Assembly: GCA_027459665.1 (NCBI GenBank)
Contig: DAIDHN010000006.1
Location: 51,874-89,389, forward strand
Source: Chthonomonadaceae bacterium
GTDB taxonomy: Bacteria; Armatimonadota; Chthonomonadetes; Chthonomonadales; Chthonomonadaceae
Direction: 5' to 3'
Length of the DNA stretch: 37,516 nucleotides
The translations under genes were made by a program, and so were the position numbers. Shown piece by piece: positions 7,740 through 16,211 of the stretch (within the stretch, counting starts at the first letter, position 1; the number at the start of each line of letters is the position of its first letter). Below the pieces are notes generated by a model. The model was not told the DNA's origin and did no database searches. It saw nothing but the letters and a program-made list of their open reading frames with translations.

Positions 7740-9989
7740 ATGAAATTGTATCTGAGTTTTCTCTGCCTGCTTTTTTCAGGCATGGCAGCAAATGCCGTGA
7801 CCTTAACAGGTGCTGTTCCCAACCGCACCCAAGTGCCGCAGTATGGGTTGTATCAGATCACTCTGCAGTTGCACACCAAAGCGCTCAATCCGTTCAACCC
7901 TCAGCAAATTGATGTTGAAGGCCGCTTTACCAGCCCAACCGGGCAGCATCGAACCATAGCTGGCTTTCTGTATCAGCCATTTCACAGCAGCGACAACACT
8001 GGTCTCTCCAACGATACACCCTCTGGGCCGCCGGTTTGGCTGATTCGCTTTTCGAGCGGCATCATCGGCAAATGGAAATGCATAGTCACCGCAAAAGACG
8101 CTGCAGGCTCTGCACGCCTCGCGCCGCTGCACTTTCAAATTGTTCACTCAAAACTCCACGGGCCTATAGAGCCTGACTCTGCCAACCCGCATTATTTCGC
8201 CTACAGACACGGCGGGGTATTCATCCCCGTAGGTGAAGATATGTGCTGGGCAGGCCAAAACGGACTTGCCGACTTCAATACCTGGATGCCCGCCCTGCAC
8301 AATGCGGGGGGCAACTGGATACGGCTCTGGGTAATCAACGGCAAGGGAGGGCTGGAATGGAGCGGTGCGCCCCCTGCTGCCGGCAGCTACAACGGTTACC
8401 ACGGCGCAGGCTACTACAACCTGCAGCAGGCATGGTACATGGGGCGCATTCTTGATATAGCACAGCGAAACCATATTCAGGTAATGCTCTGCCTAGATAC
8501 CTACGGCGAACTGACCACTGGCGGGTATTTTGGAGAAGGAGAATGGCCCTCCAACCCATACAACATCAAAAACGGTGGCCCCTGCTCAACGCCACAGCAG
8601 ATATGGACCAATCCAAAAGCAATGCATTTGTACCAGCGCAAACTGCGCTACCTTGCTGCACGCTTCGGATGGAGAAACAACCTGTTTGCGTGGGAATTCT
8701 GGAATGAAGCGCCAAACATACCTCTGCCCTGGATGCGCAGCATGACAGACTTTCTCGAAGGAACCGGCAGCTGGCAGGGCAGGCCGGCAGACCCTGCCAG
8801 GCACATGGTCAGCACTACCTACGGCTACCCTTCTCTCTGGCAGCTGCAAGGGGTGAATTTTAGCATGAGCCACAACTACGGTATGGGGGACATTCCAGAC
8901 TGGGCACCCGTAGTGCATCAGGATGCCAAAGATAACTACTCACTCAATAAACCCCACCTCATGGCAGAATTTGGCATAGACTGGCGCAAGCCAGACACTG
9001 CCTACGATAAAAATGGAAATGGAATTAACCTGCACAACGCAATCTGGTCGGCTGTGGCCTCCGGCGATGCAGGCACTGCCATGATCTGGTGGTGGGACAG
9101 CTATATCCAGCCGCTCAACCTCTACCACATCTGGCAGCCGGTAAGCAAATTTGTACACGCCATACCATGGAGCCAGGGCCGATGGCAGCCGGTGACCTGT
9201 ACGCCGGCGCAGTCAAGGCAAAAACTGACCACCTATTCCAGCATGACCCTCAACGCCACTGTAGGCTGGGCTAAAAACCCTCAGCCCGATGCAGTCATAC
9301 ATCAGAGTGGCAAAATATACGGTTCGGTGCCGGGCTACCTATTCAGTCCTGCCAAACCAGACCTGCATTCTCCCACTGTATTTGAACTCAACTGCCCGCG
9401 CAGCCTGAATTTCACCATCAACATCTCTCAGGTTTCCAACTTCGCGCACATCGTGGTATGGCTCGACAACCAGCAGGTGAAATCGGTCACGCTCAATGCA
9501 GCCCCTCCTGCACACGGAAAGCCCCTCTACGTCTCTACCAGCTACGAGTCGCAGTACCACATCTACCTGGCAGACTACAACTACACCATTACAGTGCATG
9601 TGCCAAAAGGCCGCCACACTCTGAAACTTGATTTGCCCGACGGCGACTGGGTAAAACTGGCATCTTTTGGCATCACCCATTACAGAAGCAGCAAATATCC
9701 CGATATGCACCTGTACGCAATGTCAAATGGTTTACAGGCATTTGCATGGGTGCAAAACAGCGCCTCCAACTGGAAGAACAGCTACTACGCAGCGAAGCTC
9801 ACCACCGCGCCGCCGGCATTCACCACACTGCACTGCCTGCCTGCAGGCAGATATAAACTGAAATGGTGGAACACCGAAACCGGAAACATCGCCTCTGTAA
9901 CCTATGCGCATGCAGGCAAAAACGGTCTCACTATTCCGCTTCCTGCCATTCTCACAGACCTGGCGGTGCAGATTGTGCCCAGGCGATAA
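7740..9989 (+). CDS. Secreted DUF5060-type glycoside hydrolase with collagen-binding-like C-terminus
   Basis: Probable retaining glycoside hydrolase with a TIM barrel. It has 749 residues: signal peptide 1-19 (ends AANA), a DUF5060 beta-sandwich at about 20-135, a barrel at about 150-480, then a beta-sandwich carbohydrate-binding-like region (about 540-655) and a terminal 'putative collagen-binding' type module (about 660-749). The barrel shows AWEFWNEA with acid/base candidate Glu323 and LMAEFGID with nucleophile candidate Glu410, plus aromatic residues (IWWWDSY) typical of sugar clefts. ATG 7740 is preferred over the in-frame ATG 7725 because it begins the signal peptide and has GGATGGAAG upstream. 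It follows the 960-residue protein by 5 nt. The substrate cannot be told from sequence. Confidence 0.85.
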   Translation: MKLYLSFLCLLFSGMAANAVTLTGAVPNRTQVPQYGLYQITLQLHTKALNPFNPQQIDVEGRFTSPTGQHRTIAGFLYQPFHSSDNTGLSNDTPSGPPVWLIRFSSGIIGKWKCIVTAKDAAGSARLAPLHFQIVHSKLHGPIEPDSANPHYFAYRHGGVFIPVGEDMCWAGQNGLADFNTWMPALHNAGGNWIRLWVINGKGGLEWSGAPPAAGSYNGYHGAGYYNLQQAWYMGRILDIAQRNHIQVMLCLDTYGELTTGGYFGEGEWPSNPYNIKNGGPCSTPQQIWTNPKAMHLYQRKLRYLAARFGWRNNLFAWEFWNEAPNIPLPWMRSMTDFLEGTGSWQGRPADPARHMVSTTYGYPSLWQLQGVNFSMSHNYGMGDIPDWAPVVHQDAKDNYSLNKPHLMAEFGIDWRKPDTAYDKNGNGINLHNAIWSAVASGDAGTAMIWWWDSYIQPLNLYHIWQPVSKFVHAIPWSQGRWQPVTCTPAQSRQKLTTYSSMTLNATVGWAKNPQPDAVIHQSGKIYGSVPGYLFSPAKPDLHSPTVFELNCPRSLNFTINISQVSNFAHIVVWLDNQQVKSVTLNAAPPAHGKPLYVSTSYESQYHIYLADYNYTITVHVPKGRHTLKLDLPDGDWVKLASFGITHYRSSKYPDMHLYAMSNGLQAFAWVQNSASNWKNSYYAAKLTTAPPAFTTLHCLPAGRYKLKWWNTETGNIASVTYAHAGKNGLTIPLPAILTDLAVQIVPRR

Positions 9990-10021
9990 TGCTGCAAAAA
10001 CTTACCTCACGGGCGTTGAGG

Positions 10022-10027
10022 TATAAT
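10022..10027 (+). promoter_or_regulatory. TATAAT -10 element before the small membrane protein
   Basis: A perfect TATAAT lies about 30 nt upstream of the GTG start at 10057. No convincing -35 is seen. It would give a 5' leader of about 23 nt and supports an independent transcript for the two small genes. Confidence 0.42.
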
Positions 10028-10056
10028 AATACAACACTGTGTAAAAGGAAACATTT

Positions 10057-10314
10057 GTGCAAAGATACCTCAACATGTTTATGATAATAGGCATTGGCCT
10101 GCTTTTGCTTGGCCTGCTGGGGGCTGCAACTGGCGGTAGGCTCATAGCTGAAACTGGCACAAAACCCAATGCACAAATCCCTCTGGTGTATCTTGGCACG
10201 GGAGTGCTGATGATTATCAACTCTTACATCTCAGTACACAACCAGAAATCCGTCTTATCGCAGTCAAAGCCAGAAGGGAAAAAAACTGTTACTGAAGATA
10301 CTTCGGCACAGTAA
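10057..10314 (+). CDS. Small two-helix membrane protein, unknown function
   Basis: An 85-residue protein with two hydrophobic helices (about residues 7-27, Gly/Leu rich, and 38-57) and a hydrophilic, Lys/Ser/Thr-rich C-terminal tail. It starts at GTG 10057 with AAGGAA 6 nt upstream and a TATAAT promoter just before, which supports it as a real gene despite its size. It is followed 12 nt later by the small acidic protein, so the two are probably co-transcribed. I do not recognise the family. Confidence 0.68.
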   Translation: MQRYLNMFMIIGIGLLLLGLLGAATGGRLIAETGTKPNAQIPLVYLGTGVLMIINSYISVHNQKSVLSQSKPEGKKTVTEDTSAQ

Positions 10315-10326
10315 GGAGAGTACAGA

Positions 10327-10590
10327 ATGCGTTTGGAAGATCAGGAAGTAAAAGAAGTCATCTGTTCTGAAACGGGCAAACCCATGCCTAAAATTCCTCT
10401 CTGGATGGCCAACGTACAGGTAAAATTTGTGAGCGAGGAAGCACAGAGACGCCACAACGTTGTAAACCCTGCCGACCTGGAGGCAGACCCTTCCGACATC
10501 ACAGAGGAAACTTCCACGGTAGATGGCATTGAAACCGTACCATATGATGCAATTGTGGAGGAAGAGGAAGAAGACCTCGACGAGGAATAG
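10327..10590 (+). CDS. Small acidic protein with Glu/Asp-rich tail, unknown function
   Basis: An 87-residue protein. The N-terminal half is compact, with the block CSETGKPMPKIPLWM and one Cys. The C-terminal half is strongly acidic and ends in a Glu/Asp run. This is the layout of small RNA-polymerase- or ribosome-associated or DNA-mimic proteins, but no family is recognised. ATG 10327 has AAGGAGAG 8-9 nt upstream, a strong site. It is convergent with the histidine kinase gene, whose stop lies 8 nt beyond. Confidence 0.7.
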   Translation: MRLEDQEVKEVICSETGKPMPKIPLWMANVQVKFVSEEAQRRHNVVNPADLEADPSDITEETSTVDGIETVPYDAIVEEEEEDLDEE

Positions 10591-10598
10591 CTTCAAAT

Positions 10599-11615
10599 TC
10601 AACAGGGCAGTGTAAACGTAAATACGCTGCCCTTTCCATACTCACTCTCAACCGAAACCGTGCCGCCGTGAATCTCTACAATGTGCTTCACAATAGCCAA
10701 ACCTAAACCAGTCCCCCCCGACTCGCGCGTTCTAGCCTTGTCTGCCCTGTAAAATCTTTCCCACAATCTGGGCAAATCCTGGTTCAACACACCTATCCCT
10801 GTATCTTTCACGTTCACCACAGCCTCATTCGAGGTTCTGTGGGCATGCACTTCTATCTTTCCGCCTGCCGGCGTATACTTCACTGCATTGTCAAGCAGGT
10901 TCACTATTACCTGATCAATCTGATCTTTGTTGGCCACAACATTCAGAGGCAGCAAAAATGGTTCAATACGCACCCCTGCACGTTCCGCCTGCTGCTGAAA
11001 GCGTTCAATGGCGCTCTCAATCAGTGTATTCAAAGAAAACGCCTGTTTATCAGGCAGACTCGATTCTGCCCTGGAAAGAATCAGCAAATCCTCAAGCAGT
11101 CTGGTAAGACGTTCCACTTCTCCCACAATGATTTCCATAAACCTTGAAGATACCGCCGCATCGTTCACTGCACCATCCTGCAGTGTTTCCGCCATGGCTC
11201 GTATAGAGGCCAAAGGCGTGCGCAGTTCATGTGAAACATTGGCAACAAAGTCCCTCCGAACGGTTTCCAGCCTCCTCAGCTCGGTAACATCTTCCATCAA
11301 TATCAGAAACCTGCAGGGCACTGTGCCATCTTCAGGTACAGACACTACATTCACGCGCAATGTTTTTCCTGTGGTTTCACTTTTGCGCAGTTCACGCTGA
11401 ACCGAGGATGCCCCGTTCTGTACTTCTGTAAGCAGGCTGAGCATTTCATAAGAAAGTGATGCCTCTATAAGAGCGCGGCCCGTAAGCTCACCATCTCGGC
11501 AGCCCAGCAAACGCGCGGCGGTGGGGTTCGCCAGGCGTATTCTTCTGTTTCTGTCTACCCCCAGCACTCCTATGGCAAGCTCGCGCATAAGGGTTTCAAT
11601 CAACACATCCATCAT
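10599..11615 (-). CDS. PhoR-like histidine kinase, soluble PAS-HisKA-HATPase
   Basis: Sensor kinase that autophosphorylates and donates to the response regulator encoded just upstream. It has 338 residues. A PAS domain at about 5-115 is followed by the H-box [12 protein letters not shown] with phospho-acceptor His129, the N-box VIVNLLDNAVKYTP, the G1 box KDTGIGV and the G2 box SGGTGLGLAIVKHI. The arrangement and H-box are typical of PhoR. Unlike classical PhoR there is no transmembrane segment, so input must be cytoplasmic or reach it through a partner. The start overlaps the regulator stop by 4 nt. No phosphate transport or phoU genes lie in the window, so the phosphate role is inferred from similarity only. 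Confidence 0.88.
   Translation of the reverse strand: MMDVLIETLMRELAIGVLGVDRNRRIRLANPTAARLLGCRDGELTGRALIEASLSYEMLSLLTEVQNGASSVQRELRKSETTGKTLRVNVVSVPEDGTVPCRFLILMEDVTELRRLETVRRDFVANVSHELRTPLASIRAMAETLQDGAVNDAAVSSRFMEIIVGEVERLTRLLEDLLILSRAESSLPDKQAFSLNTLIESAIERFQQQAERAGVRIEPFLLPLNVVANKDQIDQVIVNLLDNAVKYTPAGGKIEVHAHRTSNEAVVNVKDTGIGVLNQDLPRLWERFYRADKARTRESGGTGLGLAIVKHIVEIHGGTVSVESEYGKGSVFTFTLPC
10604..10633 (+). terminator. Hairpin after the small acidic protein gene
   Basis: Arms AGGGCAGTGTA (10604-10614) and TACGCTGCCCT (10623-10633) pair over 11 bp with one U-G pair around an 8-nt loop. Only a short T stretch follows. It lies 14 nt past the stop at 10590, inside the end of the convergent kinase gene. 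It could end the small-gene transcript. Confidence 0.42.
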
Positions 11616-12298
11616 AACATTGCACCCGGATGAAACTTGTATCCAACCCCCCGCACTGTGAGTAGACAGCCTGGCTGAGAGGGATCGATTTCTATTTTTT
11701 CACGAAGCCAGCGAATATGAACATCCACTGTACGCTCTTCTACAAATGCCTCGGTGCCCCACACGCGGTCGAGCAGCACCTGCCGGGAAAACACCTGCCC
11801 CGGATGTGATACCAAAAACCGAAGCAGATCAAATTCACGTGGTGAAAGCGGTATGGTTTCCCCTTTCAGCTTTACTTCATGTCTGGTCGCATCTATCACC
11901 AGGCTGCCCAGTTCAATAAACTCGGTTCCTGCTTCAACAGGCGCGCTGCGCCGCAAAACACTCTTCACCCTGGCGAGCAGCTCACGCATGCTAAAGGGCT
12001 TGGTCACATAATCATCCGCTCCCAGTTCCAGCCCAACCACACGGTCTGTTTCATCTGCACGCGCCGTCAGCATGATAATGGGAACGCTGCTCTGCTTGCG
12101 CAGCATACGGCACACATCAAAACCACTCATGGAGGGCAGCATCACATCCAGCACAATCAGGGCAGGCTGCTCTTTCGCAACTATTTCCAGCGACTGAAAT
12201 GGGTCTGTGGTGGTGAGAACAATATAGCCTTCTTTTTGCAGACTATAGGCAACCGCTTCAAGAATGGGAATCTCATCATCTACCAGTAGAATCTTCAT
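11612..12298 (-). CDS. OmpR/PhoB-family response regulator
   Basis: DNA-binding response regulator of 228 residues. The receiver domain (1-118) shows the acidic pocket Asp7-Asp8, phospho-acceptor Asp51 in VLDVMLP, Thr78 in MLTAR and Lys100 in VTKPF. The winged-helix domain (about 130-225) has the LSPREFDLLRFL, WGTEAFVEERTVDVHIRWLR and VRGVGYKF blocks of the OmpR/PhoB class. It overlaps the kinase gene by 4 nt and is the first gene of the pair. ATG 12298 has GGAG about 10 nt upstream. An extended -10 promoter and a 26-nt palindrome lie upstream. Confidence 0.92.
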   Translation of the reverse strand: MKILLVDDEIPILEAVAYSLQKEGYIVLTTTDPFQSLEIVAKEQPALIVLDVMLPSMSGFDVCRMLRKQSSVPIIMLTARADETDRVVGLELGADDYVTKPFSMRELLARVKSVLRRSAPVEAGTEFIELGSLVIDATRHEVKLKGETIPLSPREFDLLRFLVSHPGQVFSRQVLLDRVWGTEAFVEERTVDVHIRWLREKIEIDPSQPGCLLTVRGVGYKFHPGAML

Positions 12299-12359
12299 TG
12301 TGCGAAGCTCCTTTCGGTGCCAAATTGCAACAGGTAAATTACTGTAGCAAGTAAAACGA

Positions 12360-12368
12360 ATTATAGCA
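12360..12368 (-). promoter_or_regulatory. Extended -10 promoter of the two-component operon
   Basis: The minus strand reads TGCTATAAT, a consensus TGn-TATAAT extended -10, about 62 nt before the regulator ATG. The -35 is weak, as expected of extended -10 promoters. The -35 position overlaps one arm of the palindrome at 12384-12409. Confidence 0.52.
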
Positions 12369-12383
12369 TAGCAAGACAGGTTT

Positions 12384-12409
12384 TTTCAGGATACAAATGT
12401 ATCCTGAAA
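12384..12409. promoter_or_regulatory. Operator-like perfect palindrome upstream of the two-component promoter
   Basis: Arms TTTCAGGATAC (12384-12394) and GTATCCTGAAA (12399-12409) are perfectly complementary around AAAT. The element covers the -35 position of the minus-strand promoter and starts 2 nt after the end of the zinc-ribbon/TPR gene. In the sense direction of that gene the hairpin is followed by A and not U, so an operator fits better than a terminator. Confidence 0.5.
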
Positions 12410-12411
12410 CA

Positions 12412-13680
12412 TCAACTGCCTGCACCAGTGGCCACAGCATTTGCATTCGCGCTTGATGGTATTACCAGTTGAAACCCCTTGAAGGCATTCTGCAGCGCCG
12501 CTGCAGTATCGGTGTCGGGGTGAATGGTATGCGCGGTCTTGCGGCTCAATTCGCCCTGTGCAACAGATTCCTGACCAGAGGCCGTGTTTATTTCCACAAA
12601 AATCTGCGCTTGCGTGTACAAAGGGTTTGAACGCAGCACCCACACTGCAGAACGCGCCATATTGCGCACTACTCTCTCAAGCACAGTACTTTGCTGCCCC
12701 TGCAGTGCAGTAACGGGGGCATTCAGCAGCGCCACCGCTGTGCCATTGCCGGTGTAGATTGCCTGCTGCAGTTGCATGCCAGACGTAAGAGCGGAAGGCG
12801 CTGCCAGACTGGTATCGAGAGGGGGTTTAGAGGGGATGGGTGCGCTGAGGGCAGAGGAAGCTTCCCCACCGCTTTTCACGGGGGCAGGGCCAATACCGGG
12901 AAGAATGGAGGGACCGCCCGTCTGCGGAGCAGGCGTGACTACCGAAGGCATTGCCGGTTCAGTTTGGGCTGGGGCGGTGTTCCCCTTTGCAAACTGCCCT
13001 GAATCAGACGGAAAACCTTCCCCGGTCTGATTGCCGGCGGGGGCTGAGGGCAGTGGAAGAGTCGGCTGTGGCGTGAAAGGAGCAGGGGCGGCGGCTGTCT
13101 GCAGCCCGGCAGCATGATTCGCCACAGTCGGGCGGGCTGCAGGGTGGGTAAAAATCAGAATGAGCGCAGCCGCAAGAAACAGCACAGAAACAACTGTGAT
13201 AACCTGCAGCCAGCGGCGGGGAGAATATCCTGCCAATGATGCAGTGCCGGCGCGAAACTCAATGTCGGTATCAGAGCGTTCCTCGCCTTCTGGATGAGCT
13301 GCCAGAAGCCGGTTCATATCACGTTCAACTTCGGCCAGGCGAAGCCGGTCTGCAGCATTGTCAGAGATGTCTGCCGCCATTCGGTACCAGCGGGCGGCAT
13401 CTTCCAGTCTGCCCTGTTCCCGGTAAATATCCCCTAGCAGCGAATGGGCCGTTGCGTTCTCAGGCTCTGCTTTCAGCACGGCTATGCACAGTTCCAATGC
13501 ATGTGAAAAGTCTCCGCGCATTCTGCTCAGGTTTGCCTGTGCCAGCAGTTTGCGAGCCTGTTTCGTATCTGCCGCTGCCATCTCTCCCGTCAGAATCGGC
13601 TCCTCTGTGCGTTCTCTGCCGCATTGCGGGCACTCAATGCACTCCTCTGGGTATGGCTCTTTACAATACACACAGTTCAT
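12412..13680 (-). CDS. Zinc-ribbon, TPR and single-helix membrane protein with Pro-rich linker
   Basis: Function unknown. From ATG 13680 the 422-residue product has a short N-terminal Cys cluster (C3, C6, C14, C17, C20; zinc-ribbon like), TPR-type helices at about 30-130 (AHSLLGDIYREQGRLEDAARWY), one transmembrane helix at about 162-182 (VITVVSVLFLAAALILIF), a long Pro/Ala/Gly-rich linker to about 325, and a compact C-terminal domain. The layout suggests a cytoplasmic N-terminus and an exported C-terminal domain. ATG 13680 is preferred because AGGTG lies 6 nt upstream and it begins the Cys cluster; the in-frame extension to 13791 overlaps dut. It follows dut by 20 nt. Confidence 0.72.
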   Translation of the reverse strand: MNCVYCKEPYPEECIECPQCGRERTEEPILTGEMAAADTKQARKLLAQANLSRMRGDFSHALELCIAVLKAEPENATAHSLLGDIYREQGRLEDAARWYRMAADISDNAADRLRLAEVERDMNRLLAAHPEGEERSDTDIEFRAGTASLAGYSPRRWLQVITVVSVLFLAAALILIFTHPAARPTVANHAAGLQTAAAPAPFTPQPTLPLPSAPAGNQTGEGFPSDSGQFAKGNTAPAQTEPAMPSVVTPAPQTGGPSILPGIGPAPVKSGGEASSALSAPIPSKPPLDTSLAAPSALTSGMQLQQAIYTGNGTAVALLNAPVTALQGQQSTVLERVVRNMARSAVWVLRSNPLYTQAQIFVEINTASGQESVAQGELSRKTAHTIHPDTDTAAALQNAFKGFQLVIPSSANANAVATGAGS

Positions 13681-13700
13681 GGCATTCACCTGTTCACTCA

Positions 13701-14201
13701 CTATGGCAGGGGAGAACGCACGGCAACCCCGGTGCTGCCAAACCCTCCCGCATCGCGCTGAGTGGCAGGCAGGCTGATGCTCACCTGCCACGCCCCACGC
13801 ACAACAGGGGCTATCACCAGCTGAGCTATTCTATCTCCCCGCTGAAATGTTACCGGTTCGCTGCCAGCATTCAGCAGCAGCACCTGTATTGTGCCCCGGT
13901 AATCGCTGTCTATAGTGCCAGGGGCGTTTGGCAGCATGATTCCGTATCGTGCCGCCAAACCGCTGCGGGGGCGAATCTGCGCCTCAAAGCCTTCTGGCAG
14001 GCTAATGCGCAAACCGGTGCTTATCAGGGCACGCTGACCGGGAGCAATAAGCAGAGGGGAATTGGGCGGAAGCGCAGCCATCAGGTCCATGCCAGCTGAT
14101 CCGGCTGTTGCATAGGCAGGCAGAGGCAAACCTTCCGCCTCCTGCTCAATCACCACCTGCACAGCAATGCTGCCGCTACCATCTTCAACTGGCAGACACA
14201 T
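13701..14201 (-). CDS. dut: Deoxyuridine 5'-triphosphate nucleotidohydrolase (dUTPase)
   Basis: Hydrolyses dUTP to dUMP and pyrophosphate, keeping uracil out of DNA and supplying dTMP synthesis. It would be a homotrimeric cytoplasmic enzyme of 166 residues. All five motifs are visible: [32 protein letters not shown] (with the catalytic Asp), [10 protein letters not shown] and the C-terminal [10 protein letters not shown] arm. The N-terminus overlaps the end of the GAF-PAS kinase gene by 17 nt, so translation is probably coupled. An internal start is possible. Confidence 0.93.
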   Translation of the reverse strand: MCLPVEDGSGSIAVQVVIEQEAEGLPLPAYATAGSAGMDLMAALPPNSPLLIAPGQRALISTGLRISLPEGFEAQIRPRSGLAARYGIMLPNAPGTIDSDYRGTIQVLLLNAGSEPVTFQRGDRIAQLVIAPVVRGAWQVSISLPATQRDAGGFGSTGVAVRSPLP

Positions 14202-16026
14202 CTTTGTTCTCTGTATTCTCCTCCGCCTGCTTAGGCTGTTTTGCCGGCAGACGAAACCAGAAAGTGCTTCCCTTGCCCAGTTCGCTTTCCACCCACATCA
14301 CACCATGATGCGCGGCCACCAGACTTTTCACCAGAAACAAACCCAGCCCGGTTCCACCCACGGCGCGAGCCTGCTTATTGCTCGACCGAAAAAACTTCTC
14401 GCCTATCTTCTTCACATCGCCTTCAGAAAGGCCGATTCCATTGTCTTTTACCCCCATCAGCACAGAGCCATCGGGATATTCTTCGGCAGGTTCTTCCAGG
14501 CGGCCAATAATGCGCACCTCCCCTCCTTCAGAATACTTGATTGCATTTGAAACAAGATTGTGCAGAATATTCTGTATAATGTCGGGGTCAGACTCGGCTT
14601 CAAAAGTATCTGGCTCAAAATCAATCGTAAGGGTATGCTTGTCAGATCGGGCCTCCTGTGTTTCAATCACAGAGTTTGCTGCATTCCTTATGTTCACCTG
14701 CTGCCAGTTCATCTCTATGCCTGCACCGCGTTCTATGCGAGCCACGTTGAGCAGGTCTGAAATGAGTCGGTTGAGACGGTCTACCTGCTGCTCTATGATG
14801 ATGTAAAACTCCCGGCGGTCTTCCCGGGCATACCATTCCTCATTTTCATCATCAAGCAGAGTGCGCACAAACCCCTTGATCGGTGTAAGCGGCGTGCGAA
14901 GCTCATGCGAGACAATAGACACAAACTCGGTTTTCATTCGTTCTACATGCCGAATGGCGGTGATGTCGTTAAAAATGAAAACTGTACCAATCAGATTGCT
15001 GGCTGCATCGCGCACGCCGGCGCTCAGCACCTGGTAAATAAAAGCGTCCTCATCCTCATTTACAATAGTAATCTCTTCCACCGGTCTCTGCACGCCGTCA
15101 TGAAGTTCCTGCTCCAGTCTTTTGGCAGCTGCTTCCGGGTTCAGGCAGTCATCTATAGCCCGCCGCATAATTTGGGAACATGCTTCATGCTGCAAAATTT
15201 CTGCATAGGGCTTGTCTACCGGGTTTGCGCTGGCATCAAGGTGAAACATTTTGCGGGCGCTGGCATTTATCTGTGCAATGTTCCCCTTCTGGTTCACAAG
15301 AATCAGCCCTGAGGCAAGGCTCTCCAGAGTCTGCACCAGTTTCTGTTTCTCTTCCATCACCTCCTGATACATGATTGCATTAGAGATAACCGCTGCAGCA
15401 TTGCGCGCCAGGCGTTCCAGCAGGCGCACATCTTCATCTACAAATTCCCCGCCAAAACGCTTGTTAAAGCAGTGCAGCACGCCTATGGTGCTCTGTTCTA
15501 CCACGCGGTTGTTTTCATCATGCTTTTCTACCAACAGTGGCACAGTCACGCTGTTGCGCACCCCGTATGCCTGCAAATTCTCTTCTGCAGCCCTGCGGTC
15601 GTGAATGGCATTCACAAGTATCTGGCTTTGACTTGCCCGAAACACCTCACCCGAAAAACCGTTCTCTACAGGAATGCGGTATCCAAACACCTGTTCATCT
15701 GTCATTCCCCAGGCAGGAGAGCGGGCCTGCAAATCACCGGTCTCCTTGTCTCGCACCATAATCACGCACTTTTCCGCCTGCACAATCATGGCTGTGCGCT
15801 GTACAAGGCGCTTCAGAGCAATATCATACTCTGCAAAAGATCCGGGCAGATCGGCAGCCTCGGCAGAGGCTCCCCCGCTTCCATTTGAAGCGGGTTCTAC
15901 AGTGCGGCCGCGCGCCTCGCTCAATTCTGACCGCAAACGCTCTATTTCCTGTTTGAGATGCGATATCTCGTCTTCATAGCTCATAGACTGAAATCTTTCA
16001 TCCTTTTTCTGCCTGTCTTTATTCAT
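14185..16026 (-). CDS. GAF-PAS histidine kinase (orphan)
   Basis: Soluble sensor kinase of 613 residues from ATG 16026. An N-terminal coiled coil (about 14-45) is followed by a GAF domain (about 70-215), a PAS domain (about 235-360), HisKA with H-box [12 protein letters not shown] (His374) and an HATPase domain with N-box [15 protein letters not shown]1 KDNGIGL and G2 [14 protein letters not shown]. No transmembrane helix is seen and no response regulator adjoins, so its partner lies elsewhere. The start is uncertain: the promoter at 16051-16080 places transcription start near 16044, which rules out the longest frame (its TTG is the -35 box). Met at 15984 is an alternative. It overlaps dut by 17 nt. 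Confidence 0.87.
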   Translation of the reverse strand: MNKDRQKKDERFQSMSYEDEISHLKQEIERLRSELSEARGRTVEPASNGSGGASAEAADLPGSFAEYDIALKRLVQRTAMIVQAEKCVIMVRDKETGDLQARSPAWGMTDEQVFGYRIPVENGFSGEVFRASQSQILVNAIHDRRAAEENLQAYGVRNSVTVPLLVEKHDENNRVVEQSTIGVLHCFNKRFGGEFVDEDVRLLERLARNAAAVISNAIMYQEVMEEKQKLVQTLESLASGLILVNQKGNIAQINASARKMFHLDASANPVDKPYAEILQHEACSQIMRRAIDDCLNPEAAAKRLEQELHDGVQRPVEEITIVNEDEDAFIYQVLSAGVRDAASNLIGTVFIFNDITAIRHVERMKTEFVSIVSHELRTPLTPIKGFVRTLLDDENEEWYAREDRREFYIIIEQQVDRLNRLISDLLNVARIERGAGIEMNWQQVNIRNAANSVIETQEARSDKHTLTIDFEPDTFEAESDPDIIQNILHNLVSNAIKYSEGGEVRIIGRLEEPAEEYPDGSVLMGVKDNGIGLSEGDVKKIGEKFFRSSNKQARAVGGTGLGLFLVKSLVAAHHGVMWVESELGKGSTFWFRLPAKQPKQAEENTENKDVSAS

Positions 16027-16050
16027 GGGCAGACATACCAGCATTGGTGC

Positions 16051-16080
16051 ATTATAACAGAAGGCTTCTGCCTGCGTCAA
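16051..16080 (-). promoter_or_regulatory. Promoter of the GAF-PAS kinase gene
   Basis: On the minus strand TTGACG (16075-16080) and TATAAT (16051-16056) are separated by 18 nt, close to the sigma70 consensus. It is back-to-back with the ppdK promoter. Confidence 0.66.
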
Positions 16081-16101
16081 CCAGATGTTTTCTGGTACAA
16101 T
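16080..16101 (+). promoter_or_regulatory. ppdK promoter with operator-like inverted repeat
   Basis: TGGTACAAT (16093-16101) is a TGn-extended -10. An inverted repeat ACCAGA (16080-16085), 5 nt, TCTGGT (16091-16096) overlaps its upstream edge and abuts the -35 of the divergent kinase promoter. A repressor there could affect both genes. The 5' leader of ppdK would be about 100 nt. Confidence 0.42.
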
Positions 16102-16211
16102 GCATGTATATCATTGCAAACTTGCAACAAAGCCCAAACACCTGCCCCCGCCGGTGATCGGGCAGATAAATGCGCTCCCGCGCATGGTATCAGAAGGAGA
16201 CCTCAAAAAAA

